A stretch of DNA of 64,000 bases from Pipra filicauda (lineage: Eukaryota; Chordata; Aves; Passeriformes; Pipridae), in contig NW_024103862.1 in assembly GCF_003945595.2 (NCBI RefSeq), forward strand, positions 434,001 through 498,000, in the 5' to 3' direction. Below are positions 1 through 12,000 of the stretch, in pieces. The notes under the pieces were generated by a model. It was not told the DNA's origin and did no database searches. It worked only from the letters and a program-made list of their open reading frames with translations. Both the position numbers and the translations under genes were made by a program. Positions within the stretch are counted from its first letter, which is position 1, and every line of letters begins with the position of its first letter.

Positions 1-2010
1 CTTCAAGTTAATGAGTTAGGGACAACCCTCAAAACTCAAACTGCTTGACCTCCCTCTGCGGCTTATGCCAAAGTCAGATAGAAGAGGCTTGTGACCTATT
101 TACATGACATAGAAAAAGAGTATAGCAAGTTCTTTCAGAATTCAAAAACAGAACTAGGAGATGGTGACAGGTAATTGAGCCTCCTTCACAAAGCATTTTC
201 CCTTGTGAAAACTTTTGTGGATTTTTCCTTGCCTCTCCCTTTCTCTATATATATGATGTTCCTCAGAGAGGTGGTGAAGAGAAGGTACATCCTTAGAGGG
301 ATGGAAAAAATTTTCAGAGTTTTCAGAGCATAAAAAGTACTCAAATCCCATAGCTTCTCTGTAGAAAACAGTTGTGCAATTCTCTTGGTATATTTGGAAA
401 GCCTGTCTGTCTACTTTTAGCAACAGACTCATAGCTTTCCAGTGTAGATTTTCTCTTTAACAAGCCTAATTTATAGTCTTATCTCAGTGTTTCCAAAAAG
501 ACCAATTTCTGCTTGAAAAGTGTGGTTCAATGATCAGACTGAACATTCATTTATCAGTAATAAATTTAGATTAGGAGGGGAAAAAAATTCTAGTTGTCTT
601 TCCAATAGCATACCGCAGGCAAGAAATGTAAATTCCTTTAAGATAGATTTTAGAAAGTTTATGAAAGAAATTATATAGTCATGCAGACAACTGCAAAGCA
701 AGAACAAATATAAACAAAACCCCAAGGGTGTGACTTACCTGAGTCCCAGATGACACTTTACTAACATTGGTGAATGACCAGAAAATTATTATTAGCAAAG
801 CAGATTTGCTTTCATTTTCATATTATCCAGATATTTTGTATATTGTTTTGTGTTGAAGATCTATAATATATAGAGCCAGATTTGTTCTTATTCCCCTTTG
901 TCTACTGAAAAGATATGCCTAAAAGTCAATCCACAGGTAAGTATGGAACCAAGAGATTTATGGATTTTTTCTCCCAGTGATTTTCTTCATTCTGACCTTT
1001 TACTTGGTAGCAATTTGGCTTATTGTTTCTTCAGGGCATTGTAGATCTTCCAGACATCATAGATCTGCTGATCTTTTTTTTCTGGCACCATTCAAATTGC
1101 CAGAGATTCTTTGAACTAAGCCATATTTGTCTTTTATTATCTTATCTTTTCCCAGCTCATTATAGGGTAAATCCAAGTTTATGAGGAAACAACTATTCTC
1201 TTCACACTGGCAAGATATGACCTTGCTGTCTGTAGCTGATCCAGTTTTGGTGAAGTCACTTCATATCAACACTGAGTCAGCTGCAGTTACTTATGAAATC
1301 TAGTGACTGTTTTAATTGGATGGATACTACCGTTAACACAGAAACAGGATCATTTTCAAATTTTTGGTTTTGAGTTATTAAAGAGAGTATGTCAGGAAAA
1401 ATCCCAATGATAATTATCTCATTTATACGCCTCAACACCAATCCTTTACCCAATATGAAGTGACTGCAGTGACCAGCTGGGCCAGTGAGAGCAGCTCACT
1501 TAGACTGGAAGCAACTTCTGTTTCACTGCAGCACAACCATCTTAAGAACTGCATAAAGGTCAGCTGCACAGTTTAGAGGGCATATCCACTGCTGACTTCC
1601 CTTTGAGACAATAAAAACAAACCAGCAAAGAATAAAATTTTTAGCAACTCATCTGCTCTTCAAATAATAATAACTGTCTTCTATGCAAGACATAAATACA
1701 TGTGCATTTATGTATACTGTGCCTGAGTATGCCTGTGTGCCAATTGCTTAGTGCTTTGGTCCTTTCCAGCTGGTGTGTAATGGACAATGTCTCATGTTTC
1801 TGTTAAACTCTAATCCCGGACTTCTGATGAAAAATCATCAGAGAAAGCACTAGAGAAAGAGCCATAGGCTATATGTCATCCAACTCATGGAATTCTACAA
1901 GGTAGTAAATTCTTGTCACTGACAACCACTTTTTTCTTGTTTAAATATGTTGCATAGTATGAGCACAGTGTCTTATTTAAATAGAGACTAAAAGCCAACA
2001 GTCAGCATTG
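1..2010. other. AT-rich single-copy DNA, no gene seen
   Basis: No recognisable exon, repeat or RNA gene. Open frames here are short and AT-driven. The one splice-like site is a consensus-quality donor near 935 (cag|gtaagt), with a pyrimidine-rich stretch and an AG about 25 bases upstream. About one such 9-mer is expected by chance in a window this size, so it is not called as an exon. Confidence 0.6.
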
Positions 2011-2506
2011 GTATTCTGCTACACCACCTCACTGCAGGTGTTCTTCTGACGCATGATTGCACAAGCAAAACACGTTCCTCGGGATTTACATCGGTCTGCT
2101 GCCTCAATTACACAGCACTGGTGCAGGCTCAGTCCCAGCTCCGGTGGCTCAGGTCCTGCTGGGGAAAGAAAGGAGTCTGGTGGCCACGCACCCTCACTGG
2201 ATTCGAGATCTACTCTGCCCTTCCCATGCGTGATTTGACGGCACAGGTGGGGAGGAAGAGTATGGCAGTGTGGGAGCCTGGGAAATGGAGGCAGACCACC
2301 AAAAGGCATCCTCTGTGCTGTCAATCTCCAAGATGGAGAGGGAGGATAGTTAACCTCTTCCTGAGAGGAGGGCCAGCCCCATATGCAACTCAGTGAATAC
2401 TACATTTCATATTGTAGGAACTTGTAGATCCCGCTGCCCCAACAGCATTGTCAGTGTAGGGGTTACCATTTCATGCGCATCCTGGTAGTGTCTTCAGATG
2501 ACATTT
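2011..2506. other. GC- and CpG-richer block, left part
   Basis: This stretch has about ten CpGs (for example near 2049, 2078, 2089, 2141, 2184, 2203, 2228 and 2238), while neighbouring DNA has almost none. It contains overlapping open frames of 60-100 codons on both strands, none matching a family I know. The minus-strand frame (2019-2324) ends in a cysteine-rich stretch. It could be an old GC-rich repeat, a CpG-containing regulatory element, or a remnant of a coding exon. The CR1 at 2507 separates it from a second GC-rich stretch. Confidence 0.35.
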
Positions 2507-3069
2507 CATAGAATCACAGAATAGTTTGGGTTGGAAGGGACCATTTAGTTCCAACCGCCCTGCCATGGGCAGGGACATCTTCCATTAGGCCAAGTTTCCC
2601 AGAGCGTCATTCAACATGGCTTTGAACACTTCCAGGGATGGGACATCCACAACTTCTCTGGGCAACTTGTTCCAATGTCTCACCACCCTCATAGGAACGA
2701 ATTTCTTCCTAATATATAATCCAAACCTACCCCGTTTCAATTTAAACCCACTGCCCCTTGTCCTATCACTACATACATTGAAAAAGACCCCCTCCAGCCC
2801 TCTTGTAGGCCCCCTTTAGGTACTGGCAGGCTGCTCTAAGTTCTCCCCAGAGCCTTCTCTTCTCCAGGCTGAACAACCCTAACTATCTCAACCTTCCCTC
2901 ATAGGAGAGGTGCCAGACCTCTGATTGTCTTTGGGGCCATCCTCTGGACTCATTCCAACAGGTCCCCATCCTTCTCGTGTTGGGGCCCCCAGAGCTGGAT
3001 GCAGAGCTGGATGAGACCCATGTGGGGTCTCACCAGAGCAGAGTGAAGGGGTAGAACCACCTCCCTTGA
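2507..3069 (-). mobile_element. CR1 LINE, 3' end, minus strand
   Basis: Read on the plus strand, the element begins with the reverse complement of the avian CR1 tail (catagaatcacagaatag, then gggttggaagggacc). It continues through the standard reversed CR1 3' region: 'ccctgccatgggcaggga', 'acttctctgggcaacttgttcc', 'cttctcttctccaggctgaac', and ends at 'agaaccacctcccttga'. It is about 560 bp, so heavily 5' truncated, as is usual for CR1. A small internal duplication of 'gagctggatgca' is visible near 2993-3015. CR1 inserts without clear target duplications, and none was found. The good match suggests a bird-lineage insertion. Confidence 0.95.
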
Positions 3070-3640
3070 AAACCTCAACATGAATCACCCCCCCTGACTT
3101 TATTTTGACTACAATGCAAGTGTGCCAGGGCACTCTGGGCACTGTGGTCTCCCTCAGGAGCAGTGAGGGCCCCCCAGGGCAGCAGAGCTGGCAGTTCATC
3201 CTATTTCATCCCAGCCAGGAACTGGGCAGTTTGAGGGCACCAGGAAGCCCAGCCCTGGGGACAAGACACCTCCATGGGGATAGGCTGAGGCTGGGACAGG
3301 ATGTTGGTCTGTGTGTGGGGGTCAGGATCAGGCCCAATGAGGATAACCAGGATCAGAAATGCCCATGATGTGCAGGCAGGGCCATGAGAATGAGGAAAGT
3401 ACACACAAGCTGAAGTACTCATAGATGAGCCCCCAGTTACAGTTTGGGGATATGTGTGGTAAATTAGGTTGAGCAATGTCCTTCACAAAACTGCCTTGGG
3501 GTCCAGGGCAGGGATTTTCCTGGGGGGTTTGATAGCTGCAGTTTTGACGTTGGACTCTTGTTGCAAAGGGTTGACTGGCTGCCAAGGGCCCTGATGAGAA
3601 CTCTGTCCCACTTCAGGAACTAATTGTGGCACTCGAAGCT
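3070..3640. other. GC-rich block, right part
   Basis: Sequence on the 5' side of the minus-strand CR1 stays GC-rich (many cccag, ggggcc and cagg words) to about 3640. I recognise no family in it. Open frames of 80-100 codons occur on both strands but overlap one another, which fits base composition rather than coding. Together with 2011-2506 it may be one older GC-rich block into which the CR1 inserted. Confidence 0.3.
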
Positions 3641-6070
3641 CTGAGACCTCCCAGATACTCTGGGCCTTGATACTGGCTGTGAAATAAATGTATCTGGAGC
3701 ATAAAGACCCACCTATGGTAAATACCATGTCCTTTGGTATTACTATTTGCCATTACCTTAATTCCTGTATTTCTGTTTAAACTGTTCTTGCAGATGGGAA
3801 TAAATAGATAAAATTATTTTCTTTTGTTTGCAACGATATACTTGCAATGTGTGTCATTGCAATGTAAGGAAGGACAGTGTAACACGTAGAGTGATAGCAG
3901 ATAAAGTAATACAAAAGTAAACATGCATCTTTTTAAGAGAAAAGGTCATTATAGATTTTTTTGTTTTTCAAAAAAAGGAATTGAAATTATTTTTCATTTC
4001 CTTCAAACCGCTGTGACCCCTTTATTGCTCTCACTGAATTTTAGCCCATTATAGATTTACTCTGATTGTCCTTTGTGGCTATACTGCATTCATTCAAGCT
4101 ATTAATTTGATTCTTTGTAAGGCAAGATAGAAACAGAGCTTTCATGTCCTTCTGGCGTTCTTAAACTCAATCATATTTAAGATGCATAATTATGCTGTTT
4201 TAGGAACTTAGTGTTCCACTGTTCTCCACATTCTGAGCTACCTCTGCCAAAATCTGTGCATGAAAATATAAGAAAGATTTTAAAAGTTGGTAAAGTTCTA
4301 AAACAAAAACAAAAGTGAGAAATGTGGAATTTCACAGCAAAGAAAAGCAGAGGGACATTCATATACATTTTCCCAAACCTGAGTCCCTACATAAAAGCAT
4401 TTTGTCATCACTTTGTCTTTGTAACAATGAGCTTTTGGCACTACCAGGAAAAAAATAGAAATGAATAATCTTGTGATAAGGCACAGTCTATAAAATTTTA
4501 GTTTTGTTTGGGTCAGAAGAGTTATTTATATTTTGTCCTTGTTTATATGCTTTTTTCTTTGACACTTTTTTTTTCCTTTTAACAAATAATCTCTATCGCT
4601 GCTCCCATCTAGGCTGATAATCTGAAATGGATAATTTATTCCAAGAATTAGATAGCAAAGTCTTTACAAGCAAACTGCTATTTCCTTAAACTAACCTTTT
4701 GCAAATATTTATTAAATTGAAATAATTCTGAATTTTTTATTCTCTTATGTCATGGTGAACACTTGATGTCTGTCATGCATTGCTTAACTTTTGGTGTTCA
4801 GCTCCATCTCACAATACTCTTTCTGTAACCCTGGTTGAGCATGCAAAACCATTCCAACCCAAATACTTGCCTGAGTAAATTTAAAATTTAAGAGAATATA
4901 TATAGTCCCCTATGAAGTGCTGAAATTAAGCTTCTCTGAGCAGCTGTACCAGCAAAGACCTTAAGTGCTTTATCAAGCCTTGCCAATACAGCCCACTGTA
5001 CAAGGAACAAATGTGCAGAAGGTATGAAGGATGGACAGAATAAACCAAGCCAGTCTGCCAATAAATACCCCTGTATAACGTCTACATGTTTCATTCTTCT
5101 CTGCTTTCTCACACATGCTCAGTGGAGAAGCTGGGAAACTGTCATCATTTCTGCAAGCCTGGCTTTGCCTGAGAAAGGAAAACACCAAAGCTACTGAGCA
5201 AGCCTTCCTCACTTTTTCTTTTTAAATCATTCTTTAATTAAATGCATTTTGAAGGAAAAAAAATCCTTACATCCCTGAATTGAATGTTTGAGCACTATTA
5301 GGAATGTCCTTGCAAATGCCAAATTCTTTAAAAGCACCCATAACCACAAACAGTCAAAGAGGAAATCCTGGCAGTGCAGGTTGGGTGCTGGGCTTAGTGG
5401 GCTATAATTTCTCTAAAGTTAGTCTAGTCAGAGCCCTAAATATCCTGTTTGGCAAAGATTTTTGTATTTGTGCTTAAAGTCAGAGCGTAGTCATATTTCT
5501 TTTAAAATTTCATCCCCAGATTCTTTCATTTGACAAATCATCTGCTGAAGGCAGAGAGAACAGGATGTCCTGAGCTGGGGGCACAGTCCTCTGACAGGCT
5601 GCTCTGGCTCCAGGGAAGTCAGAGAGCAGGAAGAGTCCTCTTAACTTTGATGTGTTTTGGACGTGGTTAGTCATGTTTACATCTATTGAACCAAATCATT
5701 TCTTGTGGCATGGCTGATCAAATTATTGGTGATCAGCAATCAGGCCGCAGGAGGTGAACTAAGGACACACTTTGTCCTGACCCATTTAAAGGAGTGCCAA
5801 CATTACTGATTTATTAAAGCAGAGGAAAAATACAGTCTCTTTAAAACTAGCATGTCTATTTCTAAATTCTTAGCAGCAGTACAGCAGCCTGCAAAGAGAT
5901 GGTAGGACTGTTGCTGCAGGAAATGTAAGCCGCAATAAAAAGAACACATCAGTAATTTCACAAAGTAGCTGAGATCATTCAGTCTATAAACTGTATTTTT
6001 GAGAGGCAATTTAAACTGCTTGTAAATAAAAGAGTCAAGCAATCACTATTATTTCCCTAGAAAAATATAT
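3641..6070. other. AT-rich single-copy DNA, nothing recognised
   Basis: No repeat family, exon or RNA gene was recognised. Short open frames at 4888-5212 and 5803-6042 (minus) have no family signature and are best explained by chance. Confidence 0.6.
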
Positions 6071-6126
6071 GTTTAAGCAAATAGTGAAAGTGCACTTCGT
6101 TTAAGCAAATAGTGAAGGTGCACTTC
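6071..6126. repeat. 28-bp tandem duplication, two copies
   Basis: The unit starting gtttaagcaaatagtgaa and ending tgcacttc occurs at 6071-6098 and again at 6099-6126. The copies are directly adjacent and differ by a single a-to-g change. The near identity implies a recent slippage or duplication event. Confidence 0.95.
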
Positions 6127-7913
6127 AATCTGTTTTTTGCACAATCTTTAATAATGAAACATTTGTCCTTTTCTATAAAAGTGGCACAATGCATTATATT
6201 TCATGCACATCCCTACCTGTTCTTGTTTTTACTTATTTTCCTTAGGTAATGAGAACCCCTCAATATAAAGACATTAAAGATTGACATAGAAGCTTTCTTG
6301 ATGACACAGATGTTAATGTCATAAATTCAGCAGCTTCCTTTTTCTATTTAAAGTCATATATAGAAACTAAGATACTTGTCTGTCTTCCTCCAAATGATCA
6401 ATACAGAAAATTACCTATTTTGCATCTTTTAAAATGCTTTGTTTTTATTCCTTCATGCTTACTATGATTCTTTTCTCTCCATATCAACATTCTACTATTT
6501 ATTTCTTCCCTGGGGTGATGGTAATACTAATTCATAAAATTAATTAAGACAAATAATGCTGTGATATTGAACAACAAAGAAAAAATTTTTAAAAACATAC
6601 TGCAACTCCCTTAGAAACAGTACAGTGCTCGGTTTTATATTCAAGAACTGATATAACAGTCTACTTTGAAGTGATTTGTTTTTTAACAATGTATGAGGAG
6701 CCTAAAGACCAGCTTACTGAAAGAGAAATATCTAGACCAAAAAAATGTCATACCCATCACTAGCAATAACTATAAATAAACTCTCACATAGACATATCCT
6801 TATGCTAGATTTTCTTGTACATTCTTTAAAAGAATACTCCCTATATAGAGAGCTGAGTTTTGAAATGTCTTTTAAACTAAATTTGGGGAACTGAACTGTA
6901 CAAGTTTATCTCACTCTTTATATTTTACAAAATAATTCCCCCCTCCTCGAGATCTTCCGGTTAAATTTAGCCATATTTTGGCAGTTAGACAGTGTTGCAG
7001 GGAGAATGCTGTGGGGTCCTTTTTTGGGAACATGGAAGTCTCTACATTTCAGTTGAAGCAGGAATATTTCCAGTCTATTTTACGCAAAGCTCATTGTAGG
7101 AATTCTGCATTAACACTCCCCCCCAGGATTTGAACAGCAGCTTAATATCTCACTGCAGATCCTGTTATTTTGGTGGGGTTTGTCACTGTATCAGTTGAAG
7201 TAAAAAGAAACCACAGTTATATTCTGAATCTTCTTGCCTGTTTTCTTGTTCTTAGTCTTCTCCACACAAGAAGAAGCAAACATTGTCCTTGTCAAATGAT
7301 AAATGAGGCACAATTGGTGACTCGTGTGTTTGTCAACACAAGCAAGATCAAATGATTGCTCAGCAGGAAGGAGCCACAGGAAATCCAATGATTTTTGACT
7401 AATTAGCAAAATAATAATAATGTCTGCCTAATGATTACCTTGTACTGGGTTGTGGCCTTTTATCAGGCAGCTGCAGACTACTGCTTTGAAGGGAACCAAT
7501 GGTTTGCTTTGAAACTGGTGTCACGAACTTGGAGGATTTGTGACAAATCTTCTGAGACTTATTACTTTTCTGTGTATTTGCTGTAATTGGGAAGAAAAAT
7601 GAGCCTGTTTCTAAATGTTTAAAGAGGAAAGTACTTTTTCTTCAGTTTTTATTTGGAAAGATTTTTAAACTAGTTGAAGTGTGTGTGCATAAGTGTGCGT
7701 TAAAATTTTCAAAAGGATGAATGAGTCTTAAGTCAGCTAAAACTGATTCATCTCTGTTGTTTTCACATCGTAATAGGAAGAATAAAAAAAGACAGACGTA
7801 CCTGCAACACAGTTTTATCAGAAAAAGAAAGATCAGAAAAATATTGGGAATGAAGTGAAGAAGACTAACAGTTTGCAACTTGTAGTTTGTATTCTGGATT
7901 CCCTTCACATGGG
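6127..7913. other. AT-rich single-copy DNA, nothing recognised
   Basis: No supported gene or repeat. The stretch ends directly at the CR1 5' junction near 7914. Confidence 0.55.
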
Positions 7914-8010
7914 TTTTCAGAATTCTACTGGAGAAACTGTCTGCTCATGGTTTGGAAGGATGCACTTTTTGCTGGGTAAAATTTGACTGGATGACCAAGC
8001 CCAGAGAGTA

Positions 8011-8229
8011 GTGGTGAATGGAGTTACATTCAGTTGGCAACCAATCACAAGTGGTGTTCCGTGGGGCTCAGTCTTAGGTCCAGTCCTGTTTAATATCTTT
8101 ATCAATGATCTGGACAATGAGATTGAGTGCACCCTTAGTCATTTTGCAGATAACACCAATTTGGGCAGGAGTGTTGATCTGCTGGAGGGCAGGAAGGCTC
8201 TGCAGAAGGATCTGGACAAGCTGGATTGA
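8011..8229 (+). pseudogene. CR1 ORF2 reverse-transcriptase fragment
   Basis: This frame encodes part of the palm domain of a CR1 LINE reverse transcriptase, the enzyme that copies the element's RNA into DNA at the insertion site. The motif [15 protein letters not shown] is visible; in the family the residue after SGVP is normally Q, here W. It is followed by [10 protein letters not shown] and then FADN, where the catalytic motif is normally FADD. The second catalytic aspartate is therefore lost. The frame closes with a TGA at 8227-8229, where the family reads on. The rest of ORF2 continues in another frame from about 8307. It is a non-functional relic inside the CR1 at 7914-9020; the ATG at 8011 is incidental. 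Confidence 0.9.
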
Positions 8230-8306
8230 TGGGTCAAGGCTAATTTTATGACATCCTACAAGGCCTAAAGCCGGGTCCTGCACTTGAGTCACAATAACCC
8301 CATGCA

Positions 8307-8915
8307 ATGCTACAAACTTGGGCAGAGTGGCTGGAAAGCTGCCCAGTCAAAAAGGACCTTGGGTTTCTGGTTCACAGGCAGCTGAACTTGAGCCATCAGT
8401 GTGCCCAGATGGCCAAGGCAACCAATGGCATCCTGGCTTGTATCAGAAATAGTGTGGCCAGCAGGACAAGGGCAGTGATCGACCCCCTGTACTCAGCACT
8501 GATGAGGCCTCACCTCGAATCTCGTGTCCAGTTCTGGGCCTCTCAGTACAAGAAAGACACTGAGGTGCTGAAACATGTCCGGAGAAGGGCAATGAAGATG
8601 GGGAAAGAGCTGGAGCACAAGTATTATGAGGAGCAGCTGAGGGACCTAGGGTTGTTTAGCCTGGAGAAAAGAAGGCCGAGAGGAGACCTTATCTCTCTTT
8701 ACAACTACCTGAAAGGAGGTTGTAGCAAGATAGGAATCAGTCTCTTCTCCCAAGTAGTAAGAAATAGGACAAGAAGAAATGACCTCAAGTTGCATCAGGT
8801 GAGATTTAGGCGGGATATTAGGAAAATTGCTTCATTGAAATGGTTACCACACATTGAAACAGGCTGCCCAGGAAAATGGTGGTCATCATCCCTGGAGGTA
8901 TTTAAAGACATGTAG
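8307..8915 (+). pseudogene. CR1 ORF2 C-terminal fragment, 202 codons open
   Basis: This is the continuation of CR1 ORF2 downstream of the RT catalytic motifs, in a different frame from 8011-8229. Family landmarks in order are KKDLGFLV (about residue 16), QCAQMAKATNGILACIRNSV (about 32), LYSALMRPHLE (about 61), LFSLEKRRPRGD (about 116) and LYNYLKGGC (about 130). Near the end the match drifts out of frame (IETGCPGKWW), then returns at SLEVFK. A run of 202 open codons is long for a dead, 5'-truncated copy, but both ends are explained by CR1 and nothing suggests a host gene. There is no promoter or splice evidence. Confidence 0.9.
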
Positions 8916-9020
8916 ATGTGGCACTTGGGGACATGGCTTAGTGATGGACTTGGTAGTGTTAGATTAATGGTTGCACTTGATGAGCTTGAACATCTTTTCC
9001 AACCTAAATGATTCCATAAT

Positions 9021-12000
9021 TGTACTTTGCATTTATTTGCCTGCAGGATTAATCATGACTAAATTGCTAAACTCAACAATTCTTCCAGAGCTGCAAACAC
9101 CAAAGGCAGACTATGCTTTGGGAAATGTGGGCCACAATCTTTCCTCACATTAGCTGATTCATTGGTAAAGCAACAATGCCACTGATTCAACACCCTGTGG
9201 TTGCCATACGATTAATGCTCTGCTTACCCTAGCCACTGTCAGCATGGTCCATTGCATTCTGCAAATGGAAGGCACTGTCTCAGTGAATCTGGTTCCCTTT
9301 GAAAAAGATATTCTTCACACAACCAGTAGAAATTAGCTTTAATCTGGCAATGTTAAGTCAAGAAAGTCCAAATACTGAGTCAGTTGTGTAGTATGGTACA
9401 GGTCAGACCTGAGCATGATTAGCAGAAGCTTGTGGAGCCAAGGGCAAAATGCCTTTTAAATTACTGCTACCAGTTTCATTGTCAACAGCCAAAAACTTCA
9501 ATTCCTAAAGCCCAGATACTGATTCCTTTTTTTTAGGCTTCTAAATAAAATTGCCTGATTTGAGAAGTGTTGAATAGCTGCAGCTCCTACTGAAGTCATT
9601 TGGCCTCAATAAATAAATTAAAGCTCAGAAATCTGTAAGCTGATGCTAACTGATCTGAATGTTGGAGGCAGAATTCATGGACAGTTGCTACACCAAGACT
9701 GACTACAGCCATGGGTATCTGTCTCTCATTGTCAGGAGCACAAAAAATCTCTACATTAGTTAAATACAGCCCTAAGGGTGAATAATGGAAAAGATGCAGA
9801 TGTTGAGTGGAAATACGCAGATCAGTACAATCCATCAGAATTGCAAACTGCTAGGTGAGTTCAGAAAATGATGTCATTGTAAGGCCAGAGTTGAAGGGTC
9901 CTCACGTTCCTTTTATTTTTTTTCAATTTTGTTTACCACTTTTTGGCCAAATTCAGGTCTTCCACTAAAGAGTGGGGACAAAGAGAAGCTCTGAAAGTGG
10001 TTTCCCACCTCTGAGGACATACAATCTTGTAGCATTGTTTGGCATGGCACTGCTTTTTGGATGATGTTCACTGCTTCTGCTGCCAGAGGAGAGTTGAGTA
10101 TGCACAGTGACGAGCTGTACGTATGTGGTTCAATATTCAGCTCATATCATTAGTGTTGCAATTTTGGGAAGAGATCTCCAGCTGAAGTGTTTGGATTAAT
10201 GTGGGTAAGGAGAAAATCACAATAATATTTACTACCTAATTATCTGCTCTCTTTTTCAGAGCAGAGGTACTTCACTGACTTTGATCTGTGCCTTGACACA
10301 AGGACTTGCATCCATTTCCATCCTGCCAGGGCATTCTGTCTTCAGATTGAGAGAAGAATGTGATCGTTCAGGTGTCACCAGTGGAGGCAATGGACAACAC
10401 AGTGTCTTAGCGCTGTGGAGTGCTGGTCATTTCAGATGGCTGCAAGATAATGGATGATGGAAGCAAACCATCTCAGAGCATAAAATCCAGTAACCAGTTC
10501 CACAGAGCCCTCAAAATGTGACAGAAATAGTTGAAATGAAAAATAGTTACCCTACAACCCTTATCCCATCCTGAAATAGGAGCACTGCATAATGTGGTGT
10601 CCTGGGGTCTCCTTCCCTCCCTCTTTTCCTAACTCTGTTTGCTGGGTAGGAGCCATTAAAGCTCAAGGGGAAAGGCATTGTTGAATCCCACTGCTATGCC
10701 AGCCTGAGCAGCTTCTCAGTTATCCAGGTGTCTGTACAGGTCTTTCCATGAAAGTAAGATTTTGTTCATGAGATGTTGCTAACAGTGATAACTTTAGCAA
10801 CCGAGTTTTCTTCCTACTACACTCACAAAGAGTTTACAGGTAGGGGAAAGGCAGATAGGGTGATATCTCTGACATGCTGCCTCTTTTACTGCAGCCAGTG
10901 AAATTTGTCACCTACAGAGGGCAGGGAGGGCCTGCAGGTCTGTGCAGAACATGCAGAGACAAGTCAGAGAGTGCCTGGTGAGCTGGCACTTTGCACCACT
11001 TTCTTGTTGGTTTCAGATGAACCAAATCATGAAGCACGTCTCTGCAGAGAGGTGCCTGAGGGAGTAATGTATCTCAGAGAGAGAAAAACTTGAGTAAAGG
11101 TGATATGCTGGACATTTTCAACTCATCTATCGTTAGATTAAAAAAGACACTGAAAAGTTTATCGCACTGAATTGTGTTGCACCTGTGGATGGGTGCAAAG
11201 TTATTTCTCAGTTATAGACTGAGAAAATATAATGTGTTCATATAAGAAATGAATAGAAGAAATGTTAAATGTTGAATTCTAGTGGCCCTGAGCTATTTTT
11301 TATTTCCTTGGATTTATTTAATCTTATTCCACAAGTTACAAATACATGACTGATGTCCTGCAAATAAGCTATGACTTGACATTACTTATTTATTTTATTT
11401 AAAATTTTTATTAAGTTGAATAACCCTACTGAGGTGACAGTCTTATTTCAGAGGAGACCTGAATGAAACAGGAGTGAAAATTTCACACAAATTTCCATAA
11501 GTTTAGATACATGCAAACAACAGCAATAAATTTTAACAGTTGTGTATCCACAGGCTTTTAAAATGCTGCTAGCATTTCCTTTAAAACAATTAAGTCATGT
11601 TGCATGAATTGCAGTTCTGCATCACTGTTATGTATTTTTCTTCTGTCAAAAATAATCTCAATCCCGGCTGGTATATGATTTCCTCTTCAAACTGCACTTC
11701 CTTCTCTCTGATCCAGATATGCAACAAGGTATTCAGGCACAACATGTAAAATCACAGACTATGCAGTAATAGGCACGTGTTGATTTTTAAGAGTCTTCAT
11801 CACATGGGTTTAATGGGTTCACACTTGATATGCATCTACTGTGGCTGCAATGTCTTCCTGTTGGAGTCCTGCTCTCTTCTTAACTCCTAACCTTATTGAG
11901 TAAGCACTCACTTTAATATTATCCATAGAATTGGGCCCTTATCTGGCAAAGATGGAGGCAGGTATTTCTTTATTTCTTCAATAGTGGAACTATTGAAATC

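Larger units (their letters stand above)
7914..9020 (+). mobile_element. CR1 LINE, 5'-truncated, plus strand
   Basis: About 1.1 kb of CR1. It enters inside the reverse-transcriptase part of ORF2 ('ctggagaaactgtctgctca', then 'gatgcactttttgctgggta'). It passes through the RT motifs, the ORF2 C-terminal region and the short 3' UTR, and ends 'cctaaatgattccat', close to the usual CR1 tail. The tail repeat is decayed. Stops and frameshifts show it is dead. It is the longest avian-type CR1 copy in the window. Confidence 0.95.

Noticed and set aside
901..950. Strong 5' splice donor (cag|gtaagt) with a pyrimidine tract upstream
   Set aside because: The implied exon would be about 24 bases, and roughly 0.5 such 9-mers per strand are expected by chance.
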